In this document: one piece after another, positions 22,551 to 34,890 of the stretch
Numbering within the stretch: the stretch's first letter is position 1
Layout of the letters: every line of letters begins with the position of its first letter
Assembly: GCF_036370855.1 (NCBI RefSeq)
Contig: NW_026991398.1
Span: 3,348,001 to 3,412,000, forward strand
From: Dromaius novaehollandiae
Taxonomy: Eukaryota; Chordata; Aves; Casuariiformes; Dromaiidae
DNA: 64,000 nt
Direction: 5' to 3'
The notes under the pieces: model-generated
Seen by the model: the letters and a program-made list of their open reading frames with translations, nothing else
Told to the model about the DNA's origin: nothing
The model's database searches: none
Position numbers and translations under genes: made by a program

Positions 22551-25060
22551 CCAAAGGGGAATGCACTCCCAGGAAACCTGGACCTGCATTGCCCCCTGCC
22601 ATGAGTTATGGAGCTGGCCCCAGAGGAGCCTTGGGGCTCAGGGCAGCCCCATCCCCAGGGTCCAGGAGTCCTGGCTGCCACATTGTCCCCTGAGCCAGAC
22701 AGGACCCTCAAGCAGGGCTGTTGTGACAACCCTCAGCCTTCTCCGTCCACCCCTGCAACCCAGGACCCACAGCTGTTTTTGCAGTTAACAGTCTCTGTGC
22801 GACACCTGGGGAAGGAGCTCCCAAAGCCCTTACCCTCAGTGGAGAACCTGAGGAGCACAGGCAACAAGGAACTGTGGTCTGGGCTGATGGTGTTGGTCCA
22901 GCAGCCCTCCATCTCACTTGTCCCCTTCTCATCAGCGTGTCTCTCCAGATGGGGAGGAAGGATGCTCTTCCCATCTTGTCATGCAAAACTCCTCTCCAAC
23001 ATGTCCCTGCTCCTCTGCCTGTCAGTGAGCAGCTCCAACATGGCCCCGCTGCCTCCTGTGCCTCCTGCTTGTCATGGAGCGGCTCCGAAGGACAGCAGTG
23101 GGGAGCACAGGAGCAGTGCCCAGCAGTGCCCAGGTCTCACAGGCAAATGAGGACACTGCTGTGGCAGCACCAGGGAGACCAGCCTGTGATGCAGCACATC
23201 ACACTGTGACCTCAGCTCGTGTCATCAGGGGGCTCAGGAGGTCACTGCCATGGAGATGGCACAACCAGAGACAGAACAGAGGGATTTCCCCTTGTGTCCT
23301 GGAAAGCAGTCACCTCCCTTCACCCCAGTTATTTTCCAGAACTTGCTGATAAATCCTTCAGGATTGTCTCCAGATGGTGCTAAAGGCTGTGAAATATCTC
23401 AAATGGGGCACTGGAGAAGTCACTTCTGCACCCCACTACTGACAGGTCTCTGGCCTGGGCAGACCTGTGCTGGAAGCCGGAGCTTCAGGGCTTGTTTAAG
23501 GTTTGGCATTTTTCAAAGCCAGGATCAAAGTCATGTGAGATGAAACAGCACAAAGTGTGGCCACAGGCTGAGATGCTTTGGTGAGCTTCAAAACTAGTTT
23601 GCTGTTGGTTGCTCTTTTTGTAGAAGTAGGGTGTAGGACAATATGGGAGAGGACAGAGCCTTCCTCCTTTAGGCACCAAAGCAGACTTTTTGTTTTAAAA
23701 GTCCTTGACAAGGTTTCTCCATCTGTGGTGCTTAAGGTGAAGATGATAGGCCAGAGAAGAGCCAATGTGCCCTTAACACACACCATCTGGAGGGCCAGGC
23801 CAAGGAGCAAATCTGGGGAAGTTTTCCCATATCCCACTCATTTTGCCCAGCTTTCCTTCTGGCTGAACCTAACCTGAGCCTAGGGAAAGCCATTTCTCCT
23901 GCCTGGGCCTCAGCTGGGTCTTGGGCTTTTCAGTGTCCCCTCAAAGCAGTGCTTCTTGCCTGGGGGTTGCTAAAGCCGCTGGCACCCTGGACATACCCAG
24001 CTGCTACCCAAGCACTCCTGGGGGGCTTTACAGCCCTGGCACCCTGCATATCCCACAGTTTTGACCATGGTATTCTCAGGACATGCCCACACACTGCAGT
24101 GCTGCTGTCCAGGCTCCAGTGCAGAGCCTGGAAGGTGGTGCAGTGCCTCAGGACCTGGAATTTGGCTCATTCAGAAGCTTGTGAGGTGACCAGCTCCCAC
24201 CTCTGCAGCTGCTGAAGCTTGAGAACGTCCCTACAACCAGCCTTCCTGCTCTTCCTAGTCTCTGCATAGTCCTGGGGTGACTCTTGCAGAGGGGAGACTC
24301 CATTCCCCCTTGAATACTGTCAGAGATGGGGCTTTCCAAGTCCCTGCAAAAGGAAGGACTCGTTTACTTCTTTGAGTTGCTTATCCAGCCCGTGGCACCC
24401 ACGCTGTGATGTTGTGAGCCCAGCTGTGCACCCTGAGGTCTCTGTCCTTTCTCTGCCCTGTCTCCTGGGTGTCTGCCCAAAGTCTTGCCAGTGCACCAGG
24501 GGCATGGGAAGTGTTGCTTTAGAGAGATCACTTGAAGCTATGACATGTTGTGGAGCTGAAGGCCTGATGAAGGCTTGTCTGGGACATGGCCATGCTCCCA
24601 CACCTCCTCCTGCTCCTGGTCCGAGGGGCCAGGAAGGTCCCAGGACTGAGAGCAGTGGGTTTGGTGTGGGTGGGATGGGTTTCCCTTGACATGCCTGAGT
24701 CCTGCCTGGGTTGCTCTTAACGCCCAGGAAAATCCCTCTTCCCTAGGGGCTTGCATAGAGTTTTTTCCAGACTTTTGTACAGAAACACAGCCTGGTCTGG
24801 GATCCCCAAGAGCAGCACAGCCCCCAGCATGGTGCAGGACCCCCAGGAGCTGTATGGCTCTCTCCTCTTTTTCCAGGTGCCCTGATTACATTAACAATTT
24901 CTAACATCCCCTTTACAGCACACTATCTGGGCACTGTAACACTGTAACTCCTTCCATTACTCTTTGTTCATTCCCATACCACACTGTTGATTTGCACTGT
25001 GGGGAGTTTAAAGCTTGCTCTGTCTTTCAGTAATTTGTTCCTCTGGGCAAGTCCTTCATT

Positions 25061-26340
25061 CTGTTTCTCTCTAGCATTTCCTATCTATCCAAAACATTTC
25101 TAGCCAGGCTGTCCCTTGTGGAAAGGGGACCTCACTGGAGGCAGCTTGGACTTAGCATGCAGTTCAGGAGTGTAATTAATTTTATGAAACCATAGCATGC
25201 CTTTTTTTTTTTTCTTCTGGCTTGCAATGAAGAAAAATTCTTCTGTGTCTATTTGCAACTCGTTCTCTAAGGAAAGCAGGTGGGAAGTGGGGCTGTAACA
25301 TTCATTTGCAGACTTCAGTGGAGAAAGGTTTGACTTTAACAGGAGTGATGCAAGTCCCAGGTGGCTGAGGAGAGAAATGGCAGGGTTGGGGAGATGGGGA
25401 GGAAGATTGCCCATACAGCGTCTGACGTCTGGGACACTGCTTTTCCTGCATGTCCACACTTCATTAGGAGACACTCTGGATCTATATCATTTGGAGAATG
25501 TTGCTGTCACTTATTGTGAAAGCTGAATAAGAATACTAATCCTAAAAACCTTTAAAAGCAGGGATCCCTTTACACTACGTTCTAACTGAAGTCACTGTCT
25601 TTCAACTACACTGCTGAAACCAATTAGCCATACATTACTTGAAGAAAATTATAGAGAGAGACGTGGTTCATCAGGGCTTTTTGCATTGTAATGAGCCCCA
25701 TGGTGTATTTGGTGCTGAGTCCATAAACCTCAGCTATTGCGAGATTGAGCAAAATGTTCAAGTCAAAGTCAGAAGCAAATCCCAAACTGTTGTAGAGTGT
25801 TAATAGATCCCACTGAGGGCCTTTACCAGCAAAGACTCGCTGGAGGCTGATAAGAGCAGAACATTGTAATCACCGATTACAGGTAGGCAAAGGAAATGTG
25901 CAGGTGGCTCTGACACCATGTTAACCCTTGGTGTGTTTTTCAAGTCGAACACCCAAGCATGGACACTGAGATCCTGGGAAGGGAGATCCTTTCCCACACG
26001 TGTTTTGCATGGCTCTTCCTGGGGGCAGCGTGCAGGTTGGGGTGTGCAATATTCATGCAAGACAATGACATGAGAGCTGCTGGGCTCCCCAGGGGACAAG
26101 GGGACAGTGAGGCCCTGGTGTCTACTCATAGGCCTTGGTGGCAGAGACAACAGCTATAGGGGACAAAGACGTCAGGTCTGTCGGAGTCTTTCAGCCTGTT
26201 TCAGGCAGTTGGCCTTCCTTGCTGCCCAGGCACACTGCTGTCTGACTAACTTGCCTACTAACTTGTATGCAAATATACTGTGGGAGAAAGTGTCAAGAGC
26301 CTTCCTAAACTTGAGTTAACTGACATTCGCTGTTCTCTGT
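25061..26340 (-). repeat. Inverted copy of the unit-flank element, unit C
   Basis: The reverse complement matches 16,050-17,600. Examples are 'ctaagtccaagctgcctcca' near 25,130-25,155 against 'tcaagtccaagctgcctcca' at 17,218, and the LGFASDF/STKYT segment at 25,640-25,790. It marks the beginning of the right arm of the B/C inverted repeat. A minus frame of 116 codons at 25,800-26,150 is mostly open in the partner at 62,992-63,291. Confidence 0.75.
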
Positions 26341-26379
26341 TCATCCACAAATACAGTTCTTTTAACACAGAAGGCCGTG

Positions 26380-27700
26380 AGGTTGGTGAGGCTCACATCA
26401 TTTCCCCTCAGTAAATCTATGCTGACTGCTCCCAGTCACCTTCTTCTGTTTACCTAGAAAGGGGATCAGAGAAGACTTGGTCCATGACACTCTCCTGACC
26501 AAAGTGAGGCTGAACGGCCTGTAGTTCCCCAGATTGTCCTTGCAGCCTTTTCTGAAGATGGATGCAACGTTTGCCTTTTTTCCAGTCATTGGGACCTCCC
26601 TGAGTCTCCACAGCTTTCCAAGATGATAGAGAGAGGCCTTGCCGGATGGCAGCCAGCTCTCTCAGCATCCTTAGCTGCAGCCCATCCAATCCTGTAGACC
26701 TGTGTTCTTGCAAATAATACCTAACTCAACCCTCAGGCACAGCTGGTTGTTTTTCTCCTTGCAAGTCCTGAACTCTAAGCACAATGGCCTGGCAGACCTT
26801 GTTGGTGGAGACTGAAGCAAAGGCATTGAGTTCCCCAGACCCATCTGCATCTGCTGATACCAGATTCCCTGCCGCATTCAGCTGTGGGCTCACATTTTCC
26901 TTGTTTATGCTTTTACTGTTTCCGAAGGAATAGCAGATCATCTTTGTGCCTTTGACATCCCTTGAAAGCATCAATCCTAGAGGAGCTATGGCTTTCCTAA
27001 CAGCTTGCACACGTCCCTGGAAAACATTTTACAATTCCCCCTTTGCAGCCTCTTCCTTCTGCTGCCCATTCCTGTGTGCTGCCTTTTTGTACTGTTGTTC
27101 AGTTGTGCATTTAGCCACACTGAGTCCTGCGACGTCTACTTGTTCTCCTGGGTAGGGACCATTCTTGAGCTTGGAGGATGCTGCCTTAAGGACCTGCCAG
27201 CTTTCCTGAGCTCCTTTGCCCTTCAGAGCTGCCTCCCATGGCATTCCTCAACCAGTCTCCCCAGCAGGCCCAAGGCTGCTCTTCTGACATCCAGAGTCTG
27301 GACTCTGCTACTCTTCCTCCTCACTCCCCTCAGGAGCAGGAGCTCCACTACCTCGTGGCCACTGCAGGCAAGGCTGACACTGATTGTCACATCCCTGGTC
27401 AGTTCTTCCTTGTTTGCAGGTTCCAGGTCCAGGAAAGTGTCACTCTTGTTGACCTGCCTGGCTTGGCTGTGCTGGGAAGTTGTCCTCCACACCCTCCAGA
27501 ATCCTCTTGTACTCTTTCTACCCTGCTGTGTTGCCCTCCCAGGGAATGCCACGGAGATTAAAGTCTCCCCATAGGAACCGGGGTCTGTGATCCACAGGTC
27601 TCCTCAGGTTGCCTAATGTTGCTTTTGTAGTTGTGCAACAGCTTGTGCATCTCCCCTTCCTCTTGTTTTGTGGCCCAGGCTTTGTGCATTTGTGTATATT
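26380..27700 (-). mobile_element. CR1 LINE, endonuclease to reverse transcriptase, unit C copy
   Basis: On minus the CR1 ORF2 order is clear. An endonuclease GDFNLRGIPWEGNTAG lies at about 27,520-27,570, and a VVELLLLRG...SRVQTLDVRRA stretch at 27,280-27,340. Next come MPWEAALKGKGAQESWQ (27,244), a RDVKG motif (26,960), a TGLDGLQLRMLREL linker (26,690) and KDNLGNYRPFSLT (26,520). Frameshifts and stops break it. Its 3' part beyond about 26,380 is missing. Confidence 0.9.
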
Positions 27701-29100
27701 TGGGCTACAGAACCTCAGCTGTGGCACCAGGGCTGAGCACAGCGTTGTTGCTGTGAAACCTGTTCCCCAGAGCCAAGGACACCATGTATGCAAAGGCCAA
27801 AGTTCAGCACAGAGACCTGCTGACGTAGATAGCAGATGGCAATGTAATGATGGTATGAGGCACCCACTAAGAGCCTAAGCCTGCAGTACCCAAGGCCAGA
27901 GACAAACAGAGCTGAGTCGTGCGGCTATGTCAGGAGAGGTGTTTGGTGCCTGAGCTGAGTCCATAGCATCTGTGCCCAAGGTGACTTTGCAGCACCTTGG
28001 GGCCTGTGATGGAGGTGACCGGATGTCCAGGAAGGACAAGGTGGCCCTGAGAAAGTCCCTGGGCCTGAACAGCCTGTGATCCAGCTATGCTTCAGCTGAA
28101 TCATTAGCACGGTCCCTGTTCCTATCATTGGGAATCAGAAAAGGCTTAGGGAGAGGAAAACGAGCAGGGTTTGAGAGTCTAGGCATATGTGTGCAGACCT
28201 TGGTGTGATGTGCTTTCCATCTTGGTGGCATGCTTGGATGTAGATGGCAAGGACTTTGCCTAAAGGCAGCGGTGGGGATCCATTGTCTGGGCACAGGTAG
28301 GAAAGCCGAGATGCCCTGGGGCACTTGCCCAGCAACCACTCCAAAAGGGCATGCGCTTCCTTTAGATGCCGTGCTGTACCTGCTAGAAGCATGGTGGTTC
28401 TGCTGGACACCGCATGCATTTGACAGCCCTGCAGGCCTGTTGTCGTTGCACTAAATCAAGTGTCTGCCCTGAATTACGTGAGCTATTTGCAATGCTGGGA
28501 TCTGCATATAGTTCAGCTTCAGAGGGAGGGGAGCTCTTGCAGTAATAGACATCAAGTGTCATTCCAGATTCTCCACCTGGCCCCTAGCTGATGCTCCAGA
28601 AGGATGGGGGTCTCCTAGTTGCTCCATCAGAGCAAGGGACGCTGGCAAATGTGCTGGGCCACCTCTGGCACCTCCAATGTCCAGAAGTGTGTGTGTGTGT
28701 GTAAACAACTGGCGCCCCCCCCCCCCCCCCCATATCCATTGATCACAATGGGAGCTTGGGCAAGGAGATTGACTGCAGACACCCATTTTATGCACCCCAA
28801 AACCTGGACAAGGGGAATCCCACCTCCTGTGAGTTTGTGGAGTGCACAGGAGGCTGAATGCCAGTCCATCCGAAGGGGCTTCTCAATGGGCATTAGATGC
28901 ATTGATTTCTTCCTCTAAATCACTCCCTGAAGCACAAGCCAATGAACTCACTTCTTGTCTTTGCAGGTGTCCTGTCTTCTTATGAGAGGGGAGCAGGGCC
29001 TTCCAGAGTGAGACATTTCCACCTCTCTCAGATAACCATCCTCTGGTGAGAGCAACTGCAATGCTGAAATCAGTCTCTCTCCACTGTTTAGGGAGGGACC
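27700..29100 (+). repeat. Upstream block of OR unit C (inverted copy of 11.95-13.3 kb)
   Basis: The reverse complement aligns with the blocks upstream of the B and D genes. One shared phrase is 'gaggttctgtagcccaaata' near 27,700, read in reverse. The block is oriented to serve the plus-strand OR at 31,538. No gene is seen in it. Confidence 0.75.
28689..28731. repeat. (GT)7 followed by a run of 17 C
   Basis: A short GT run ends at about 28,702, and C17 occupies 28,715-28,731. The homopolymer is absent from the B and D paralogues. Its length is likely to be unreliable. Confidence 0.85.
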
Positions 29101-29129
29101 ATCGGTGATTATTTTCGTCTACTTCAGTG

Positions 29130-29480
29130 GACATTTCCCTTGGGTGACCCTGCTGCCTTTCAGGAACTGTCAGCCCTGGAGCCCCAGGAACATCTCGAGG
29201 ATGCACAGGGCACAGAGAAAGTCACATCTTCAGCTGGGCCTCTGCTCCTGAGCTGGGCCTGGCTCCTGGGACTGCAGGAGCCCATGGCAACCTGGCAGGT
29301 GCTGCAGAGAGACAGCTCTGTCCAGGAGCAGCTCCTCTTAAAGGAGCAGCAAGACTCAGGGTGCTGCCTGCAGGGTCCAGGATGAGAGAAGCGACTCAGA
29401 AGCTAAAGACAGTCAGGAGCAGGAGGATGGCTGAGAGTTCACTGTGAGGAGAAATCTTCACTGCCCTTGACACAGTAAGT
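29130..29480 (+). other. Candidate noncoding exon 1 and GTAAGT donor of OR unit C
   Basis: AAATCTTCACTGCCCTTGAC plus ACA ends at 29,474 and is followed by GTAAGT at 29,475-29,480. The last 60 or so exon bases and the donor align with units B and D, 2.03 kb upstream of the acceptor at 31,508-31,509. The exon's 5' end is not defined. Confidence 0.55.
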
Positions 29481-31509
29481 CTCTGGCTGCAGGGCAACAC
29501 TCCTGTTGTTCCTGGCGGGTTCTTCTGAAGCTGGCACCTTCCAGAGCTGAGAGGGTCTGTCAGGATGGCTCTGCATCAGGGCAGGTTCCTTCTCCTGTTG
29601 AGAGGGTGCTGCATGACTCAGGGCTGCTCTCAGCTCCAGCTCACCCCCAGCACATTTTCTGAAGGGGACTTTTCCAGAGGAAGGTATATGCTGGTCAAAC
29701 CTGCAAAGGGCAGAGCTTTCCTGCCTGAGTCTGTGCTTAAGCTCCCCATCCTTTGACAGGGCTGCAATGGAAACACAGTTGTTTAGTTTAGAGAAGAAAA
29801 TGTGACTCCTCAACTGTTACACTGAGAGATCAAAAGGTCTGCAAGGAACCTCAGCAAATCCTTCCAGCCACCCCTCTGCCTATGAGCAGCACCACCATAA
29901 TCTTTATTAGCCTCCTCAGGGTTGGTCTTAGCTGCTCCTTAGCACCTGCAAACCTGAAGGTATCTGCCCCTGGGACAGTGCCAGGCAGCAGCAGGATGAT
30001 GCATAAAAGAGAAGAAACTTCTCACAGGAAAGGCTGTGGGAGGGTGGATGCGGGCAATTCCCTGACAGTTTCTGCAGTGCAGATGCCTTCCCCTGAGCCA
30101 GCCCCTGTGTCTCCTCTGCCACCTAGCAGAGCCTCTGCCCTCAAGGCCACAGCATCCAGGGCAGGAGACACCTCCTTTGCAGTCCAGCCTCCAGGAGAGC
30201 AGATGTGCATCTCTCCTGTATGTGCCCACTTTACCACTGCCTGACAGAGTGGCTGAGAGCAAAACCTCCTCTGCAGGGGGATGTGCACAGCTGAGTAAGA
30301 TGCAGGCTTTCCTGCGTGCCCATCTGGAGGTGTTTGCATGGGAGGGAGGGGTCCAAGAACCCTTCTAGCCTATGGGTCTTTGGGCCATGCAGTCTGTAGG
30401 GCTGGGGAATGCGCCAAGTCTCCCTAAGGAGACATCCCCTTTTGGGCAATGCACTAACCCAAACACTTTTGCCACTCTGGATTCTCTAGTAATGGGAAAA
30501 GCAAAGGATTTCTATCCCTTAAGTAGATGTGCCCCATGTGTGGTGAAAAACTGCCCCCCACACCCCACCCCTAAATGCATGCTGCTCTTTGCTATCTCCA
30601 TGCACCCAGTGTGACAGAGCATCTGGTGAGAGCTAGGGGACTGAAGTTACAGGTGAGTTTCAGATATGAAAAATCCGTTTTGTTCTGGAGTCATACTTGT
30701 GGTTTGGCTGGGTACCAGGGCTACGCTTGTGTACACACCCCGAGCACTTTGGTCATTAGCTCCTTGCCTGGCCCGAGAATTTCCTGGCCAGTCATCTGCA
30801 CAGATGAGAGAACAGGTTGTCATGAGACAATGGACCACCTTGTAAGTAGGTGATTGACTGGACCTAGGCAATTAAATATTTGACTGGTAGTTATGGCAGC
30901 CTTGCAGGTGGGAATTGCTGAAGGTTCTAGAAATTCCCCCGTGGCAAATCCTGCTGTGTCTAGTCCAATTTGTATGCCGAAATGTGTTGATAAACATGCG
31001 TGGGTGGAGTGTCCTGAAGTGTCCTTGCTGCAACAGTGATCAGCTTGTGCATAGCTAAGACACTTGTAAAGAGTCAAATACAAAGTGTCCCTGCAGTAAT
31101 TGTCACATACTCTGAGGTTAAGGTGTATCAAGAGCAATGAATTATGCCTGTGCTGGGTGGTCACATGGGTCCCCAGCCAACAGGATTGGAACTGAGCCAA
31201 ACAGGGGTTCAGCAGTCTCACCTAATCCAGCTGACAGCACTGCAAGGACACTTCGTCACTGGACAATGACTGATCATCCTGTTTTGATTCTGAGTGTCTG
31301 TGTAACAAGCAGGGCTGACTCCTCTGGAGCCCACGGACAGAGGACCCTGTTCCCGATGGCAGACTCCGAAAGCACAGACTAGAGTAGGTGATGGAGGTGA
31401 AGGAAGGTCCTCCTGGCAAGGAGAAAGGACATGTGGGGAGTTGCTCTGAGAAATGCTGTGGCTTTTGTTCCAAGTCAGTCCTAACTTGTTAATGTCTTTT
31501 CCTCCTTAG
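29481..31509 (+). other. Predicted intron 1 of OR unit C with CCTTAG acceptor
   Basis: The intron ends in TCTTTTCCTCCTTAG, with AG at 31,508-31,509, 28 bases before the ATG. Blocks at 29,900-30,350 and 31,290-31,370 are inverted matches of 10,900-11,040/46,380-46,720 and 9,830-9,880/45,465-45,510. No other gene is seen. Confidence 0.6.
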
Positions 31510-31537
31510 ACAGTCCTCCAAAGCCCAGAGGCAGCAA

Positions 31538-32473
31538 ATGTCCAACAGTAGCTCCCTCCAAAAGTTCCTCCTCTTGGCGTTTGCAGACACACGGGAGCTG
31601 CAGCTCTTGCACTTCTCGCTCTTCCTGGGCATCTACCTGGCTGCCCTCCTGGGCAACGGCCTCATCATCATAGCCATAGCCTGCGACCACCGCCTCCACA
31701 CCCCCATGTACTTCTTCCTCCTCAACCTCTCCATCCTTGATCTTGGCTCCATCTCCACCACTGTCCCCAAATCCATGGCCAATTCCCTGTGGGACACCAG
31801 GGCCATTTCCTACTCAGGATGTGTTGCCCAAGTCTTTTGGTTTCTCTTCTTATGTTCAGCAGAGTATTTCATTCTTACAACCATGGCATATGATCGCTTC
31901 ATTGTCATCTGCAGACCTCTGCACTATGGGACCCTCATGGACAGCAGAGCCTGTGTCAGAATGGCAGCAGCTGCCTGGGGCACTGGTTTTCTCAATGCTC
32001 TCCTGCACACTGCGAACATATTTTCAATACCACTCTGCCAAGGCAACACAGTGGACCAGTTCTTCTGTGAAATCCCCCAGATCCTCAAGCTCTCCTGCTC
32101 AGACTCCTACCTCAGGGAACTTGGGGTTAGTGTGATTTCTACCTGTTTATTCTTTGGGTGTTTCATTTTCATCGTGCTGTCCTACGTGCAGATCTTCACT
32201 GCTGTGCTGAGGATCCCCTCTGAGCAGGGCCGGCACAAAGCCTTTGCCATGTGCCTCCCGCACCTGGCCGTGGTCTCCCTGTTCATCAGCACTGCAATGT
32301 TTGCCTACTTGAAGCCCTCCTCCATCTTCTACCCAGCTCTGGATCTGGTGGTGGCTGTTCTGTACTCGGTGGTGCCTCCAGCAGTGAACCCCCTCATCTA
32401 CAGCATGAGGAACAAGGAGCTCAAGGAGGCCCTGAGGAAACTGATTCAAGCGGTATTAGTTCAGCAGCAGTAA
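31538..32473 (+). CDS. Olfactory receptor, OR14-like (14C36/14J1-like), unit C
   Basis: This is a 311-residue seven-transmembrane odorant receptor, the same length as the unit B protein and colinear with it. Visible hallmarks are NSS at 3-5, GN 39-40, LHTPMYFFL 53-61, MAYDRF 116-121 followed by IVIC (the usual VAIC is altered), C95 and C177, SY 215-216, KAFAMCLPHL 234-243 and PLIYSMRN 285-292. The tail ends KLIQAVLVQQQ. The ATG at 31,538 is 28 bases after a good acceptor, has A at -3, and matches the starts of B and D. It diverges most from B in TM3, TM5 and extracellular loop 3, where odorant specificity could differ; this is an inference. No break is seen, so it is probably functional. Confidence 0.96.
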   Translation: MSNSSSLQKFLLLAFADTRELQLLHFSLFLGIYLAALLGNGLIIIAIACDHRLHTPMYFFLLNLSILDLGSISTTVPKSMANSLWDTRAISYSGCVAQVFWFLFLCSAEYFILTTMAYDRFIVICRPLHYGTLMDSRACVRMAAAAWGTGFLNALLHTANIFSIPLCQGNTVDQFFCEIPQILKLSCSDSYLRELGVSVISTCLFFGCFIFIVLSYVQIFTAVLRIPSEQGRHKAFAMCLPHLAVVSLFISTAMFAYLKPSSIFYPALDLVVAVLYSVVPPAVNPLIYSMRNKELKEALRKLIQAVLVQQQ

Positions 32474-34020
32474 GCTGCCTATTCACAGGTGATTTCTAAT
32501 TTTCTCAGGCAGCTCTCATGCTTTGGGCATTCTCCCTGTGATAATCAAGTTTGCACCGAAGTATTTGAATTCATCCCACTTCTCCAGACACACAAACCCT
32601 GTCTGTCTGACCCAGAGGCCTGCTGTGAATGTGTCTGTCACTGTGTCAGAGCTGGCCTGTCTCTAATAAAAGGGGATTTCCTCAGTGCAGTGCTTGAAGG
32701 TTGGGCTCTTCTTCCAAAGCTGAAGACAAGAATTCACTCAAGGACGTTGCCCCTGGAAGGGCCTGTTGCTTTTCCAGGGCTCTCCATGGGCTCAAGGTGA
32801 TGAGCTCATGGGGTGCTGTGTTAGGGAATGAGGGCTGCATTCAGCTCTCACTTGTGGGTGCCCAGTGCTCTTGGAGGTGATGAATGGTCAGGGGGTATCT
32901 GCCTGGGACTGTCTGCCCTATGACAGGGCTGGTGACAGATGCCCACAGTGGGGACCCTGCAGGCAGAGGGAAGGGAGCCTGGAGAGGGGTTCATTTCCAT
33001 GTTTCCTTCAATGGAAAACCCTGGGCTGCATCTCGGGACACACCTGAACACAGCCTGAGCCATTTGAAATGTCCTGTGATTGTTCAGAGCATCATCCACA
33101 GTCACAGACCCCTTGGCAGGGGGTTGTCAGGTGCAATGATGCCCGTCCAGCTGGGTCTGCTTCTCACCCCAACCACCACGGCCAGTGCAGAGTCACCCCG
33201 TGGCCCTGGGGCACCACAACCCGCTCGCTCTGCAGAGCAGCACCGCCAGCTCGGGGCCCTGCGGGGAGCACAGGGGAGGCTCCAGGAGTGGCCAGGCAGG
33301 CCAGCACTGATGCCCTCCCTGGGGTGAGGACACACACCAGTGGGTTTGTGGGGCAGAGCCAGGTCTCATGGAGGGGAAGCAAGTCATGCCGGGTGCAGGA
33401 GAGTGGAGGCCATTTGCAGCCCTGGCTGCACAGCTCAGGTTTATGGGTGAGTCTTGCTGTGCGGCCAGCTCGTTCCTGCTGGGCTCAGTGCCTGTATGGA
33501 GGGGAAGAGCCAGGCCTAGGCAGCCTCTCTCCTGGCCCAGACCCCAGCAGGCCCTGGGGACGGCTGTGTGCTAACCCCTGTGTGGGACAGGGCCAGGGCA
33601 GGGCAAGGTGCAGAAACTGTGGAGGCTGCCAAAGCAGGAGGGCTGTGGGGGGACGGGACACCAAAGGCTGTCACAGGGACTGTGCCAGGGGGACGCTGGC
33701 CTTGCCCACGAGCTCTTGTTCTTGCTCCAGCTGTGCTGGAGGACCAAGAGGTCCCTCAGGCAAAGCTGTGCTCCTTGGGGAGCTGCCCTGAGCACCACAA
33801 CAGGCAGAGCATGCTCCTTGTATGTCCCTGTCCTGCTGGGAGGGTGGCACGGGCACAATCCCTCACTGCAGCCCCCACTGGCCCCTGCCGACCTGCCCCT
33901 GCCACCCTGCCACCACCCCCGTGCTGCCTCGTCCTCTGTCCCTCTTCTCCACACTGCAGGGACCAGTGATGCAGCAGGAGCTGGCGCAGCCCCACAGCCA
34001 CTGCCGGCCCCGGCCCTCCC
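32474..34020 (+). repeat. OR-downstream block, unit C
   Basis: This 3' UTR and flank is shared with units A, B and D. Overlapping GC-rich frames on both strands at 33,069-34,150 are not conserved between copies and are not called. No other gene is seen. Confidence 0.75.
32665..32670 (+). terminator. AATAAA polyadenylation signal of OR at 31,538-32,473
   Basis: The hexamer lies 192 bases after the TAA stop, in the segment conserved with the other three OR copies. Confidence 0.7.
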
Positions 34021-34027
34021 CTCCTGC

Positions 34028-34890
34028 CTGCCAAATATTGCATCCATCTTCAAGAAAGACAGGAAAGAGGATCTGGGGAGTGATGGGCTGGTCAGTGTCA
34101 CCTCAGTCCCTGGGAAGCAAATCTTCCTGGAGCTGGTTCCAGCCACATGAAGGGGTCAGGAACAGCCAGCACGAAGTCACTGAGGGCAAATTGTGCCTGG
34201 CCAATCTGACTGCCTTCTGTGATGGGATGACTGGCTGTGTGGAGAAGGGGAGTGCAGTGCATGCACTCCTCAAATGTAGGGAGGCCTTTGACAAGATCTT
34301 CCATAACATCTTTGTAGCAAAACTGGGGAGAGGTGGGAGGAGGAGTAAGCAATGGAGGGTGTGGGAAATGAGCTGGAGGCTGCCTGCCTCGAAGGGTGGA
34401 GAACAGTGGTCCAAAGTCCAACTAATGGTTACCAGTGATGTTGTACAGAGGTTGATACTGGAGCCAATGCTGTTTGTCTTTATGAGTGATTTAGATGGTG
34501 GGATGGAGTGCACTCTCAGTCAGTTCACAGGTGATACCAAATTGGGCTCAGTGGTTGACATGCTGGAGGACAGGGCTGCTAAGCAGAGGGGCAGCAACAG
34601 GCTGGTGATATGGGCTGATGGTAACATGGAGAGTTCAACCAAGTCCTGCCCCTGAGACGAAATAATCCCGAGCAGCAGGACACGTTGGGGCTGACTGGCT
34701 GGAAAGCAGCTTTGGAGGAAGGGACGTGGTGGTCCTGGTGGACAAGTTGACAAGAAGTCAGCAGGGTGCTCCTGTAGCAAAGATGGCCGCCTTTATCCCG
34801 GGTTGTATTAGCAAGAGTGCAGACAGCAGGGCAAATGCAGTGGGACGGATGAAATATCGTGGCAGCCTCGACCAAAGAGAAGCAAGATGA
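34028..34890 (+). mobile_element. CR1 LINE reverse-transcriptase and 3' fragment, unit C
   Basis: Broken frames give FKKDRKEDLGS, then SQHEVTEGKLCLANLTAF, then REAFDKIFHNI, then LILEPMLFVFMSDLDGGMEC, then a VDKLTRSQQGAPVAKMA-like end. This is the CR1 ORF2 order. It is the fuller version of the fragment at 5,290-5,700. Confidence 0.85.

Larger units (their letters stand above)
17600..25060. other. Central spacer between inverted OR units B and C
   Basis: Between the two inverted arms lies about 7.4 kb not repeated within the block but repeated as a whole at about 52.9-62.2 kb. Internal blocks pair at offsets of 35.3-35.5 kb up to about 21.4 kb and 37.1-37.2 kb after about 22.6 kb. It holds the exon-like frame at 18,989-19,390, degenerate minisatellite units and copy-specific indels. 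Open frames on both strands at 20,940-21,460 persist in both copies (partner at 56,430-57,030), but they overlap each other in proline- and serine-rich or glycine- and alanine-rich sequence and are not called. No OR or other recognised gene is present. Confidence 0.7.
7190..26860. repeat. Left copy of the tandem OR megablock
   Basis: It contains unit B, the spacer and the start of unit C. It is repeated directly at 42,880-64,000 with offsets of 35.3-35.8 kb left of the spacer indels and about 37.15 kb after them. Landmarks checked by eye about every 1-2 kb agree in order and orientation. Confidence 0.85.

Noticed and set aside
33069-34150. Overlapping open frames of 180-240 codons on both strands
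   Set aside because: They are composition-driven in GC-rich sequence, have no domain, and are not conserved in the mirrored copy at 5.7-6.4 kb.
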